From the NCBI GenBank assembly GCA_002710015.1, contig PAOW01000027.1, forward strand, positions 1 through 34,052: a stretch of 34,052 bases of DNA. Direction: 5' to 3'. Positions 1-8,654 of this stretch are shown one piece after another (the first letter of the stretch is position 1; each line of letters starts with the position of its first letter). Source of the stretch: Methanobacteriota archaeon. Its GTDB lineage: Archaea > Thermoplasmatota > Poseidoniia > Poseidoniales > Poseidoniaceae. The notes under the pieces were generated by a model that was not told where the DNA came from, searched no databases, and saw nothing but the letters and a program-made list of their open reading frames with translations. The position numbers were made by a program, and so were the translations under genes.

Positions 1-1742
1 ATCTCTCCTTTCTCCATCCAAATTATGTTTAATGTCTTACCCCAATATTCATCCTCATGTCCAGGGAAATCATCTCGCGTGTGCCCGCCCCTACTTTCCT
101 CTCTGGCTAAAGCAGCGAGAGTAGCAACAGTGGAAATGTCTACCATATTTTTCAAGTCGAGCGCTTGATGCCAACCAGAGTTATATTTCCTGCTTGTACC
201 GGGGAATGATTTTTTCTCTCGCTTGGAGAACTCCTTTAGGTCGTCAAGCGCTTCTTCCAACTCTTTTTTGACTCTAATAATCCCGACTTTCTGCTGCATC
301 ATTTCTCTTATGTCATCGTAGATAAGTCCGGGATTTTCACCCTCTCCTCTTTCAAGAGGTTCTAGCATTTCTTTGATTGCAGATTTGACTTGTTTTTCAT
401 CAATGCTTGGCTGAGCTAGAGATTTAGAGCGTTTAGCAGCGAATTCCCCAGCACGCTTGCCAAATACAATCAAATCGGATAGAGAATTTCCACCTAGGCG
501 ATTTGCTCCATGCAAGCCACTTGCTGTTTCCCCACAAGCGTAGAGTCCGGGCACTGTTGTTTCTTGAGTTTCAGCATCCACAATAACACCTCCCATAACA
601 TAATGAGCAGTTGGTCCAACCTCCATTGGTTCTTTTGAAATGTCAACGCCTGCTAGTTCCTTGAATTGGTGATGCATCGACGGCAGTTTGGCCAATATTG
701 CAGCTTCTCCTCTGTGTGATATATCCAAAAAGGCACCTCCGTGAGGGCTACCTCTGCCGGCCTTGACTTCGCTATTAATCGCTTTTGCAACTACATCTCT
801 AGTCAGCAATTCGGGAGGTCTGCGAACGGTGGCTAACTTTCCAGACACGACTTCTTCAACCCATTGATCCGCTTCTTCTATTGTTTCAGCATGGTCTCCT
901 TGGAACATTTCTGGAACGTATTCAAACATGAACCTATCTTGTTCACTGTTGAACAGCCTACCACCTTCTCCTCTAACACCCTCGGTGACTAGTATACCTC
1001 GAACAGATGGGGGCCATACCATGCCAGTAGGATGGAATTGAACGAATTCCATATCTCTCAATTCGGCACCAGCCCAAAGAGCTAGTGCATGTCCGTCACC
1101 TGTATATTCCCATGATCCAGAACAAACAGACCAACATCGAGTAATCCCTCCTGTTGCTAGAACAACCGACTTCGCTGAAAATGCGTGGAAATCTCCATTC
1201 ACTCTTGTGTAAGCAACGCATCCTGTTACTCTGTCCCCTTCTTTTAGTAGGTGTCTTACTGTATATTCTGTGAACATGTCTATTCCTTCGTGGATACCTC
1301 GCTCCTGAAGGGTCCGAATCAGTTCTAATCCTGTTGCATCTCCGACGTGCGCTAATCTAGGGAATGTGTGACCACCAAAGTTTCTCTGATTTATCAGATT
1401 CTTCGGGGTTCGATCAAATACAGCACCCCATTGTTCAAGCTCCCTGACACGGTCTGGGGCTTCTTTTGCATGGTATTCAGCCATTTGCCAATTTGCAAGC
1501 CATTTGCTTCCTTTCATGGTGTCGTGGAAATGGACTTTCCAACCGTCTCTTGGATCTGCATTTTGTAATGCAGCAGCGCATCCTCCTTCCGCCATAACAG
1601 TATGTGCTTTGCCGAGTAATGATTTGGTGATAATAGCCGTTTTTGCTCCCGACCTTGCTGATTCAATTGCGGCCCTCAGACCTGCGCCACCAGCCCCTAT
1701 AACTACTACATCATACTCATGAAGGGTGTATTCTTCTTCCAA
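1..1742 (-). CDS. sdhA: Succinate dehydrogenase/fumarate reductase flavoprotein subunit (3' end beyond left edge)
   Basis: FAD-bearing catalytic subunit of complex II, which oxidises succinate to fumarate (or the reverse) on the membrane's inner face. The frame is open from a TTG start at 1742 to the window edge (580 codons). A GGAGGTG ribosome site lies inside the end of the preceding gene, and no in-frame ATG lies near. Visible: dinucleotide-binding GAGGAG at residues 17-22; the covalent-FAD histidine in AHTVMAEGG (about H47); HPTG at 237-240; RGEGGRLFN at 257-265; RDVV with the likely catalytic arginine (about 315); TAHY (H380); ANRLGGNSLSD (R415); and the C-terminal RGGHTRDDFP signature near 551-560. 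Typical length is 570-600 residues, so only a little is missing. The gene begins 1 base after the anchor gene's stop, so the two are translationally coupled. The iron-sulfur subunit is not in the window and may lie downstream. SDH versus fumarate reductase cannot be separated from sequence alone. Confidence 0.93.
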   Translation of the reverse strand, partial: MEEEYTLHEYDVVVIGAGGAGLRAAIESARSGAKTAIITKSLLGKAHTVMAEGGCAAALQNADPRDGWKVHFHDTMKGSKWLANWQMAEYHAKEAPDRVRELEQWGAVFDRTPKNLINQRNFGGHTFPRLAHVGDATGLELIRTLQERGIHEGIDMFTEYTVRHLLKEGDRVTGCVAYTRVNGDFHAFSAKSVVLATGGITRCWSVCSGSWEYTGDGHALALWAGAELRDMEFVQFHPTGMVWPPSVRGILVTEGVRGEGGRLFNSEQDRFMFEYVPEMFQGDHAETIEEADQWVEEVVSGKLATVRRPPELLTRDVVAKAINSEVKAGRGSPHGGAFLDISHRGEAAILAKLPSMHHQFKELAGVDISKEPMEVGPTAHYVMGGVIVDAETQETTVPGLYACGETASGLHGANRLGGNSLSDLIVFGKRAGEFAAKRSKSLAQPSIDEKQVKSAIKEMLEPLERGEGENPGLIYDDIREMMQQKVGIIRVKKELEEALDDLKEFSKREKKSFPGTSRKYNSGWHQALDLKNMVDISTVATLAALAREESRGGHTRDDFPGHEDEYWGKTLNIIWMEKGE

Positions 1743-1743
1743 A

Positions 1744-2556
1744 CTATGCACCTCCGATTACAATAAGGCTAAAATCACTAATGAATCCCTTTGAACAAGC
1801 GATTGTCCAAGCGTCACCGACAAATACCAACGTTAGAGAGACCCAAAACCAAAATCCGTGGTCTCGATTTATGACGCTTATCCTAGAGAACAATGCTCCT
1901 CTCATTTTAGAGACACCGCTGACCCATCTGTCTAGCATTCCTCCTGCTAAGTGACGCATTGCATGACAAGATGTCACGTAAAATGTCAAGCAAACAGCTT
2001 CAAGAGTTAGTATGATAGTGCCCCCTGTCATACCGTAACCATTTCCATTGAATGTCATTGTATGAGTGATGTCCCACCATTTAATCAATAGGATAGGGAT
2101 AACCATGTAAAGGAAATACCTGTGAAGGTTGTTCACAATAAAGAGCCTCTTCTCTCCTTGATATCCGATTATTTTGTTCACCTCAGGTTCATCCACCCAA
2201 CATGCAGTCGGGCTAGCAAAAAATGTTCGATAGTAAACACGACGCATGTAGTAGCACGTTCCTCTGAATGAAAACGGAATCCATAAAATTAGCACGGCAG
2301 CGTTCACCCACGAGGGATGATTCCAACCAGAAAACATGTCCCATTGCAGAACGTTGGGGGAAAACATCGGCGATATTACGTGGGCTCCATTAACGTAATA
2401 ATCGATGTGATCTGAGAAAAATACGACCCTCCAAAAGGTCCACAGAACTGCCAAAATCAAACTTATACCCATAACCATGGGTTGGGACCACCACTTGTCG
2501 ATTCGATTAGTCCGACCCATGCCATTCAGCATTGGGAGTTTGATACCTTCACCCAT
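1744..2556 (-). CDS. Succinate dehydrogenase membrane anchor, actinobacterial-like single-chain type
   Basis: A 270-residue integral membrane protein ending 1 base before the SDH flavoprotein gene. It has about five hydrophobic helices (near 28-47, 84-97, 145-161, 179-197, 235-255). The stretches RGTCYYMRRVYYRTFF (98-113), NNLHRYFLY (142-150) and SCHAMRHLAGG (196-206) resemble the roughly 270-residue anchor subunits of actinobacterial complex II, such as the mycobacterial Sdh1 anchor (recalled, not searched). Conserved histidines H145, H198 and H202 lie in or next to helices and are candidate haem b ligands. It would hold the flavoprotein and iron-sulfur subunits at the membrane and pass electrons to quinone. 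The ATG start is preceded by GGTGG at a 6-base gap, directly after a strong GC hairpin (2572-2591). It is not a pair of short SdhC/SdhD proteins. Confidence 0.8.
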   Translation of the reverse strand: MGEGIKLPMLNGMGRTNRIDKWWSQPMVMGISLILAVLWTFWRVVFFSDHIDYYVNGAHVISPMFSPNVLQWDMFSGWNHPSWVNAAVLILWIPFSFRGTCYYMRRVYYRTFFASPTACWVDEPEVNKIIGYQGEKRLFIVNNLHRYFLYMVIPILLIKWWDITHTMTFNGNGYGMTGGTIILTLEAVCLTFYVTSCHAMRHLAGGMLDRWVSGVSKMRGALFSRISVINRDHGFWFWVSLTLVFVGDAWTIACSKGFISDFSLIVIGGA

Positions 2557-2571
2557 CGATTGCCACCAACA

Positions 2572-2591
2572 CCGCCCCCGTTAGGGGGCGG
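2572..2591 (-). promoter_or_regulatory. Perfect GC hairpin abutting the SDH anchor ribosome-binding site
   Basis: CCGCCCCC (2572-2579) and GGGGGCGG (2584-2591) form a perfect 8-bp stem with a 4-base loop. On the transcribed minus strand it lies about 50 bases after the aldehyde dehydrogenase stop and 4 bases before the GGTGG ribosome site of the anchor gene. No oligo-U follows it in that direction, so a leader structure affecting translation or mRNA stability is more likely than an intrinsic terminator. Function is inferred from position only. Confidence 0.55.
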
Positions 2592-2640
2592 AATGAGACA
2601 CCCCAGTATCGACTAGGTCTTTGAGGTGTTCGGCTCTTGT

Positions 2641-4269
2641 TTACGCAAGGGACGAATAGTCAACTTCTGCTTCAGCCATTTCAATTTCGTCAACATCCAT
2701 CTGAGCGAGTTGCAATTTACCTGATAATTCGTCATTCACAGCATGCCAGTACGAGTAAGACTCTATGACCCAAATTCCTGACTCCCTTGTCCCATTTCCA
2801 CTGCCTTTTACTCCTCCAAATGGCAAATGAGCTTCGGCCCCAGTTGTGGAGTTGTTTATTCCTGTCATACCAGCCTTTATTCCAGTCTTGAATCGATATG
2901 CCTCGAGTCTATCATTTGTGTATATAGCAGATGACAGTCCGTATGGAGATGCATTGGCCAAATGGAGGGCGTGATCAAAATCTACCGCTTTAACGACAGT
3001 AACTGCTGGGCCAAAAACTTCCTCATGGAAGCAGTCCATGTCTTCTGTGACACCAGTATAAACATGGGGCCACATGTAAACTCCAGCTTCCGGATTGCCC
3101 ACGAAATTCTTTGGCGTATTCCCCGTAGTAATCCTTCCTTGACCCCATTCTTTGGTAACACCTTCGGCATCAATTTTCGATAGGCATGAAAGGAAATCGA
3201 TTGCATATTTCTCAGAGAGCATTGAACCATACAATACGTCCTCATTATGTAGTGAATCTCCTATGCGTGTATTCTTCACTTTGTCCATAAATTTCTCCAT
3301 GAATTCATCGTAAATATCCTGATGTAGAATCAGATTTCCTAGGCTCGTACAGCGCTGTCCGGCAGTGCCAAAGCCACCCCAATATGCACCTTCAACAGCA
3401 TTGTCGATGTTAGCGGATGGCATTACTACCAGTGGATTTTTACCGCCAAGTTCTAGACTACATGAGACTAAATTTCTTCCACAAACCTCTCCTATTGCCT
3501 TGCCAACAGACGTGCTACCCGTGAAGGAAATTTTGTTGATAAGCCCTTCATCAACTGCATCGACCAAATACTGACCAGCACCACTCCCTTTGCCATGGAT
3601 TAGGTTAATGACACCATCTGGCAACCCGGATTGATGCATTATCCTTGCCAATGCAAAAGAAAGCAGTGGAGAATCTTGAGGAGATTTCCAGACACATGTG
3701 TTTCCGCAAATTATAGCTGGAATCATTTTCCAAAAGGGAACAGCAGATGGGAAATTGCACGCATTTATGATCCCACAAACACCAAGCGGTCTGCGATATG
3801 TGAATAGTTCTTTGTCGGGAAGTTCTGAATTGACTGTTTGACCGTAAAGTCTCCTACCTTCAGATTGGAAGAATAAACATGTGTCTATGGCTTCTTGAAT
3901 CTCTCCTCCACACTCTTTCAGAGTCTTTCCAATTTCTCTTGCTTGTAATCGAACAAGTTCTTCCTTGTGTTGCATAAGCAATCTCCCCATATTGCCTATT
4001 ATCTGGCCACGTGTTGGTGCAGGGGTTGAAGACCAATCAGGAAGGGCACTACGCGCTGCATCAATTGCCTTCCTAACATCTTCTTTGTTCGATAGAGGAA
4101 ATTCTCCAAGCACATCAGCGAGGATTGCAGGGTTGATGCTGTCGAATGTTTCTCCAGAAACTGATAATTCTAATTGCCCGCTAATTATGTTGTAACCTCT
4201 TACCTTGGGAAGCGAGTGAGGATTCTCACTTTCCATGAAATCTAGACCGGCCTCGAGTATGTGCGTCAT
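2641..4269 (-). CDS. NAD(P)-dependent aldehyde dehydrogenase family protein
   Basis: A 542-residue ALDH-superfamily enzyme that oxidises an aldehyde to its carboxylic acid with NAD(P)+. Seen in order: the Rossmann-region NACNFPSAVPFWK (N172 the likely oxyanion-hole asparagine), the cofactor-lysine context WKSP (K195), FTGSTSVG, the general-base glutamate in LELGGKNP (E273), the nucleophile in GTAGQRCTS (C307), EEVFGP and the late PFGGVKGSG motif. The chosen ATG at 4269 has GAGGAG 5 bases upstream. The frame runs upstream to 4380, but that extension encodes a hydrophobic stretch with no ribosome site and is rejected. Substrate is not clear; ALDH7-like and semialdehyde dehydrogenases both share these motifs. 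It sits upstream of the SDH genes on the same strand, which would suit an enzyme delivering succinate, but that is only a contextual guess. Confidence 0.85.
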   Translation of the reverse strand: MTHILEAGLDFMESENPHSLPKVRGYNIISGQLELSVSGETFDSINPAILADVLGEFPLSNKEDVRKAIDAARSALPDWSSTPAPTRGQIIGNMGRLLMQHKEELVRLQAREIGKTLKECGGEIQEAIDTCLFFQSEGRRLYGQTVNSELPDKELFTYRRPLGVCGIINACNFPSAVPFWKMIPAIICGNTCVWKSPQDSPLLSFALARIMHQSGLPDGVINLIHGKGSGAGQYLVDAVDEGLINKISFTGSTSVGKAIGEVCGRNLVSCSLELGGKNPLVVMPSANIDNAVEGAYWGGFGTAGQRCTSLGNLILHQDIYDEFMEKFMDKVKNTRIGDSLHNEDVLYGSMLSEKYAIDFLSCLSKIDAEGVTKEWGQGRITTGNTPKNFVGNPEAGVYMWPHVYTGVTEDMDCFHEEVFGPAVTVVKAVDFDHALHLANASPYGLSSAIYTNDRLEAYRFKTGIKAGMTGINNSTTGAEAHLPFGGVKGSGNGTRESGIWVIESYSYWHAVNDELSGKLQLAQMDVDEIEMAEAEVDYSSLA

Positions 4270-4405
4270 GGGGACTCCTCTGCGCTTTAGGACATGAATC
4301 CTTGCCTGATTTAGTAAACCCCATGAAATACAAATTATCATTGCAAAAATACCATGACTTAAAATTGAGCCTTTCACCAAGCCTAATTACCGGAGGGTGC
4401 TAACT

Positions 4406-6637
4406 ATGTCCAAAGATAGCAATAAATCGATTTCTCTCAAAGTCTCTAAGGCAATCCCGAGTGATGTAGGTCATGGTAGAGCTCGCATAAGTGGTGAGAA
4501 TGGTCTGGATCTAAAACCAGGAGATATTATCGAAATAAAGGGGGAAAAGAGAGCTACTGCTGCTATATACTGGCGCAGCCGTCCAGAAGATTCCAAGATG
4601 GACATAGTTCGTGTTGATGGTATAATCAGAAAAAATGCAGGCGTGAGCCTTGGAGATAAAGTAACCGTATCGAAGGTCGAAGCCAAAATTTGTACTAAAC
4701 TCGTGCTTTCTCCAGTAATGGCAAACAAGCAGAAGGTAAAGTTTGGACCCGGAATTGAAGGATTTGCCAGACGAGGACTCAACAAAAGGCCAGTAGTTGC
4801 TGGTGATAGGATATTTATTCCCGGAATGACATTATTCGCTGAAGCCCTTCCGTTTGCAGTCTTACAGACTACACCTAAAGGAATAGTGCAGGTAAATTCA
4901 GACACAGACATCGTTATCAAGGACGAAGCGATTGATGATGATGACGTTGGGCAATCACAAGGAATTACCTACGAGGATATTGGGGGAATTGGTAGCCAGT
5001 TACTGAAAGTCAGAGAAATGATCGAGCTACCTTTGAAGCATCCTGAACTATTTCGTAGGCTAGGTATTGACCCGCCAAAAGGAGTACTGCTACACGGTCC
5101 TCCCGGAACTGGTAAAACCATGATTGCTAAAGCAGTCGCAACCGAAACAAATGCACACTTTACCTCGATAAACGGTCCCGAAATTATCTCCAAATATTAC
5201 GGGGAGTCAGAAAAGCAACTAAGAGAAATTTTTGATGAAGCGGCAAACAATGCTCCTGCAATAGTGTTCCTCGATGAGATAGATTCAATCTGCCCAAAGA
5301 GAGAAGATGTTAGCGGAGAGGTGGAGCGTAGAGTCGTCGCACAGATGCTAACTCTAATGGATGGTATGCAAGGTAGGGACAATGTAATTGTCATCGGTGC
5401 AACAAACCGAAGAGATGCTATGGATCCGGCATTGAGACGACCTGGCAGATTTGACAGAGAAATTGAAATCGGTGTGCCAGATAGAGAGGGTAGAAAAGAA
5501 ATCCTTGATGTCCATACAAGACAGATGCCCATTGCAGATGATTTCGACGTAGAATGGGTTTTAGAAAACTCATACGGGTTTGTTGGTGCAGACTTGGCAG
5601 CGCTGGTTAGAGAATCAGCAATGAAAGCCCTGAGGCGCTATCTTCCTGAGATAGATTTAGATGAAGACACAATTCCACCAGAAGTTCTTGAAAAAATGGA
5701 GGTAAAGATGGAAGATTTCCGACTGGCTATAAGAGAAATAGAGCCGAGTGCACTAAGGGAAATCTACGTTGAGATTCCTGATGTTTCATGGGATAGTGTT
5801 GGAGGTCTCTCAGAAATAAAAGACCGACTGAAAGAAAGTGTTGAATGGCCACTCACAAAGCCCGAACTATTCGATCACTTCGGCATAAAACCTCCAAGAG
5901 GAATTGTGCTATTTGGTGCTCCAGGAACTGGTAAGACCTTACTAGCCAAAGCAATCGCAAATGAAGCTAAAGCAAATTTCATATCGATAAAGGGCCCTGA
6001 GCTTATATCAAAGTGGGTTGGGGAATCTGAAAAAGCCATAAGAGAAATTTTCAAGAAGGCAAAGCAGTCATCTCCTTCTATAATATTCCTTGATGAATTT
6101 GAATCAATTGCAGGCATGAGGTCCTCAAACTCACAAACCGGTGGCTCAGATGTTTCTAACAGAGTAGTCAATCAATTGCTTGCTAGTATGGATGGAGTAG
6201 AAAGTCTAGATGGTGTGATTGTAGTCGCAGCAACGAATCGCCCTGAGATGATAGATCCTGCATTATTGAGAAGTGGCAGGTTTGAGAGAGTTCTTCACGT
6301 TCCACCACCAGACAAACCTGCAAGAGAAGCGATTATGGAGATACATTCTGAAGGAATGCCACTGTCTACATTCTCGATGAAAGATATCTTATCAGGAATG
6401 GAAGGTTTCACAGGAGCGGACATTGAAGCAGTATGTAGGGAAGCCGCTTTAATTGCGATGCGTGCAGGTAAAAAGAAGGTCACTAAGGCGCACTTTTCTG
6501 ATGCTATTAACCGAGTTCGCCCAACCGTGACCCCAGATATGCTCGAGTATTATTCCAAGATGGAGGAAAGGCTAACTTCTGGACTTTCCAACATCAAGCG
6601 CTCAAGAGATACCGGGTATGGTATGGAATCAATGTGA
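4406..6637 (+). CDS. Cdc48/VAT-type AAA+ ATPase with two ATPase rings
   Basis: A 743-residue archaeal homologue of Cdc48/p97, a hexameric unfoldase that extracts or unfolds proteins, often feeding the proteasome. Layout: N-terminal double-psi barrel and Cdc48-type substrate domain (about 8-175); D1 ATPase with Walker A GPPGTGKT (231-238), Walker B FLDE (288-291) and arginine-finger region RRPGRFD (344-350); D2 with Walker A GAPGTGKT (504-511), Walker B FLDE (561-564) and RSGRFE (622-627). D2 has FLDEFES where many relatives have DE-aromatic-DS, a mild change outside the catalytic glutamate. ATG at 4406 is preceded by GGAGG with a 9-base gap; an in-frame GTG at 4397 overlaps that ribosome site and is less likely. 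It is divergent from the aldehyde dehydrogenase, and the 136-base region between them holds both promoters. Confidence 0.95.
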   Translation: MSKDSNKSISLKVSKAIPSDVGHGRARISGENGLDLKPGDIIEIKGEKRATAAIYWRSRPEDSKMDIVRVDGIIRKNAGVSLGDKVTVSKVEAKICTKLVLSPVMANKQKVKFGPGIEGFARRGLNKRPVVAGDRIFIPGMTLFAEALPFAVLQTTPKGIVQVNSDTDIVIKDEAIDDDDVGQSQGITYEDIGGIGSQLLKVREMIELPLKHPELFRRLGIDPPKGVLLHGPPGTGKTMIAKAVATETNAHFTSINGPEIISKYYGESEKQLREIFDEAANNAPAIVFLDEIDSICPKREDVSGEVERRVVAQMLTLMDGMQGRDNVIVIGATNRRDAMDPALRRPGRFDREIEIGVPDREGRKEILDVHTRQMPIADDFDVEWVLENSYGFVGADLAALVRESAMKALRRYLPEIDLDEDTIPPEVLEKMEVKMEDFRLAIREIEPSALREIYVEIPDVSWDSVGGLSEIKDRLKESVEWPLTKPELFDHFGIKPPRGIVLFGAPGTGKTLLAKAIANEAKANFISIKGPELISKWVGESEKAIREIFKKAKQSSPSIIFLDEFESIAGMRSSNSQTGGSDVSNRVVNQLLASMDGVESLDGVIVVAATNRPEMIDPALLRSGRFERVLHVPPPDKPAREAIMEIHSEGMPLSTFSMKDILSGMEGFTGADIEAVCREAALIAMRAGKKKVTKAHFSDAINRVRPTVTPDMLEYYSKMEERLTSGLSNIKRSRDTGYGMESM

Positions 6638-6703
6638 TATTCTCTAATCCGATTTGTTGAAGTGGTAGTAAGGAATAGGTAGAAACACACGAGGGTCATT
6701 AAC

Positions 6704-6943
6704 ATGTCAAGTTTTAGCGCAGAATTCCTGCAAAGAGACGTGGTCGATGTGAATGGAGAATTATTCGGTCATCTAAAGGATATTGTAATCGACTCTCGCA
6801 GTGGAGAGATTACTGAAATTTCAGTAAAGGTTGTAACTGAAATCGATGTGAATAAATTACCATGGCCTACTGTTGATGGCGTTTGTCAGGTACCTGCCCA
6901 AGAGATATCAAAAATATCTTCAAAAATAGTGTTAAAGCGTTGA
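6704..6943 (+). CDS. Short PRC-barrel domain protein
   Basis: A 79-residue protein consisting of one PRC-barrel domain: the opening RDVVDVNGELFGHLKDIVID followed by a charged strand, a PWP turn (about 54-56) and VPAQEISKISSKIVL at the end are typical of the family. The barrel is a small beta fold used for protein-protein contacts in RNA processing (RimM), photosynthesis and, in haloarchaea, cell division, where short PRC proteins (CdpB) work with FtsZ. There are no membrane helices. The ATG has GAGGGT about 7 bases upstream. It is 66 bases downstream of the Cdc48 gene and may be co-transcribed. The role here is unknown; a CdpB-like division role is a hypothesis from length and fold. Confidence 0.8.
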   Translation: MSSFSAEFLQRDVVDVNGELFGHLKDIVIDSRSGEITEISVKVVTEIDVNKLPWPTVDGVCQVPAQEISKISSKIVLKR

Positions 6944-6947
6944 GCAA

Positions 6948-6956
6948 TTTTATATC
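6948..6956 (+). promoter_or_regulatory. TATA box upstream of the DUF4350-DUF58 operon
   Basis: TTTTATATC sits 5 bases after the PRC-barrel stop codon. With normal archaeal spacing, transcription would begin near 6978-6982, giving a leader of about 45 bases before the TTG start at 7025. This indicates the operon has its own promoter rather than relying on read-through. Confidence 0.5.
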
Positions 6957-7024
6957 ATCTGCCCACAACCTTCTAAACCCAAGCGTAAGCGTGTATGTCT
7001 GTATCTTGTACTAGAGGTGACATT

Positions 7025-8644
7025 TTGGGTGACCGACCGCGTTTCAATAAACGAAGGATTATCCTTCAAACAGCGTTTTGGTTTGTTCTAATAATGCTGC
7101 TATCGACCGTTGTCTCACAAGTGATAAACATTGGAAAACAGGATGGACAGTCAGCATATGGGACTGACTGGGATGATCTATCAGCTTTCAGAGAGGACAT
7201 TAACGATATGGGCATAGAGACAAAATCCTTGGTCTCAACTCCTTTACTATTGTCTGATATTGAAGATCCTGCCAACGCAACATTCATTGTAGCAGGTGTA
7301 GAGCGGGACACGCTTTCTATACCTCAGTTCTCAACTGATGGGTTCCTAACATTTTCAACAGAAGACGGTTATACTCCTGCAGAGGTTGATGCAATCAAAG
7401 AATTCGTATTTGCTGGAGGCGATGTTTTAGTGATGGACGATTACGGATATTCTTCGTCTATCGCAGAGGCCTTTGGTGTAAAATTCAAAGGACTACAATT
7501 GTTTGACCCAGTGTACGTTTATGATTTAGATTACAATTTCATTTGGATGTGCGTTCAGGAGTCACCATGTGGAATGAATGGCACAGAGCTTGATAATTCA
7601 ACACTTGAAACTCACAACAGGTGGAATATAGAAGACAGCGGCACCCACATCTGCAAGTTATACGACGGTAAAGAGACCACATCATCTGGAGCAGGTGTTT
7701 GTAGTCAGCACTTTAGAGACGGTGTAATTCAGTATGATTCATCATACAAGGTCTTACTAAACAACATAACTGGGATAGATGTCTTGCCAAATTCTAAAAC
7801 AGGCATGAGCACAACAGAAATACGAGCAGTAACTTCTGCGGAATCCTCGGTAGACGTCAATGGGGATGGTGAGATTTGGGCTGGTAGTGAACAGAACTCA
7901 GAAACTCCAGACCTATGGGGGCAATTTAATCTGTCAATCGAGGTCTGTGTTACTCAGGATTGTAATTTTGCTCAAGGCGGTAGAATTACATTCATCTCAG
8001 ATGGCTCAATTCTAACCAATGCCTTGTATGATTACAAAGGATACAACCAAGGCAAATATGGTGAAACAGACAAAACCATACCAGATAATGACAACAGAAA
8101 ATGGGCGTTAGATTACATCGCAGACTCACTGGTTGACCCTCTTGCAGCGAATAAGACCGAGAGCACACTACCTGTTGTCGCTCCCAATGCAATGGTGATA
8201 TTTGACGAAAGTCGACATATTCAACCAAGTATCGCCTCCGAGTCCTACAATACAATTTACTTCTTGTTGGTATATTTCACAGGAGAAGGTCTAGCAATGC
8301 TACTGTTATTCCTTATCCTATTCATCTCGTTTGAAGCAGTGTTATTGAAAAAGAAGGATCCAGAGCCATGGAGGCACGTATTCTCGATTATTTACTATGG
8401 ATTTGGTGATGCTAATAGATACACATACTATGCAAAATCCAACAAGATCAAGCAGGTATTCCTTTCTAAGGTTAGAAATCAGAATGGCCTTACTAGAGAA
8501 GAATTCGATTCATTACCTGCCCGAGAGCTTCAAAGCATGATTAATGATCCAGTGTTGGTAAAATTCGTCTTTGAGAATAAGAAATACTCACTTGAACAGA
8601 CAGTTGCAATTGTCAAGAGAATAAAGGTATGGGGGCGTTCCTGA
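7025..8644 (+). CDS. DUF4350-like membrane-anchored extracytoplasmic protein
   Basis: About 539 residues. An N-terminal membrane helix follows a basic leader (ILQTAFWFVLIMLLSTVV), then an outside domain, a second helix near the C-terminus (FLLVYFTGEGLAMLLLFLILF region) and a basic cytoplasmic tail of about 90 residues. The segment holding SDIEDPANATFIVAG, FSTEDGYTPAEVDAIKEFV and AGGDVLVMDDYG is typical of DUF4350, a glutamine-amidotransferase-like fold usually encoded beside DUF58 and MoxR genes. Start: TTG at 7025 has GAGGTGA 4 bases before it, matching the ribosome sites of the next two genes; an in-frame ATG at 6995 has none but cannot be excluded. It lies 10 bases upstream of the DUF58 gene. 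Molecular function is unknown; related clusters are thought to act in envelope or chaperone processes. Several cysteines in the outside domain may form disulfides. Confidence 0.7.
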   Translation: MGDRPRFNKRRIILQTAFWFVLIMLLSTVVSQVINIGKQDGQSAYGTDWDDLSAFREDINDMGIETKSLVSTPLLLSDIEDPANATFIVAGVERDTLSIPQFSTDGFLTFSTEDGYTPAEVDAIKEFVFAGGDVLVMDDYGYSSSIAEAFGVKFKGLQLFDPVYVYDLDYNFIWMCVQESPCGMNGTELDNSTLETHNRWNIEDSGTHICKLYDGKETTSSGAGVCSQHFRDGVIQYDSSYKVLLNNITGIDVLPNSKTGMSTTEIRAVTSAESSVDVNGDGEIWAGSEQNSETPDLWGQFNLSIEVCVTQDCNFAQGGRITFISDGSILTNALYDYKGYNQGKYGETDKTIPDNDNRKWALDYIADSLVDPLAANKTESTLPVVAPNAMVIFDESRHIQPSIASESYNTIYFLLVYFTGEGLAMLLLFLILFISFEAVLLKKKDPEPWRHVFSIIYYGFGDANRYTYYAKSNKIKQVFLSKVRNQNGLTREEFDSLPARELQSMINDPVLVKFVFENKKYSLEQTVAIVKRIKVWGRS

Positions 8645-8654
8645 GGTGATTTAG

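Noticed and set aside
4270-4380. Upstream extension of the aldehyde dehydrogenase with a hydrophobic N-terminus
   Set aside because: No ribosome site at the upstream ATG, while ATG 4269 has GAGGAG 5 bases before it; family members begin near this point.
4471-4920. 149-codon minus-strand ORF inside Cdc48
   Set aside because: Lies wholly inside a conserved gene on the opposite strand, with low-complexity composition and no ribosome site; a shadow frame.
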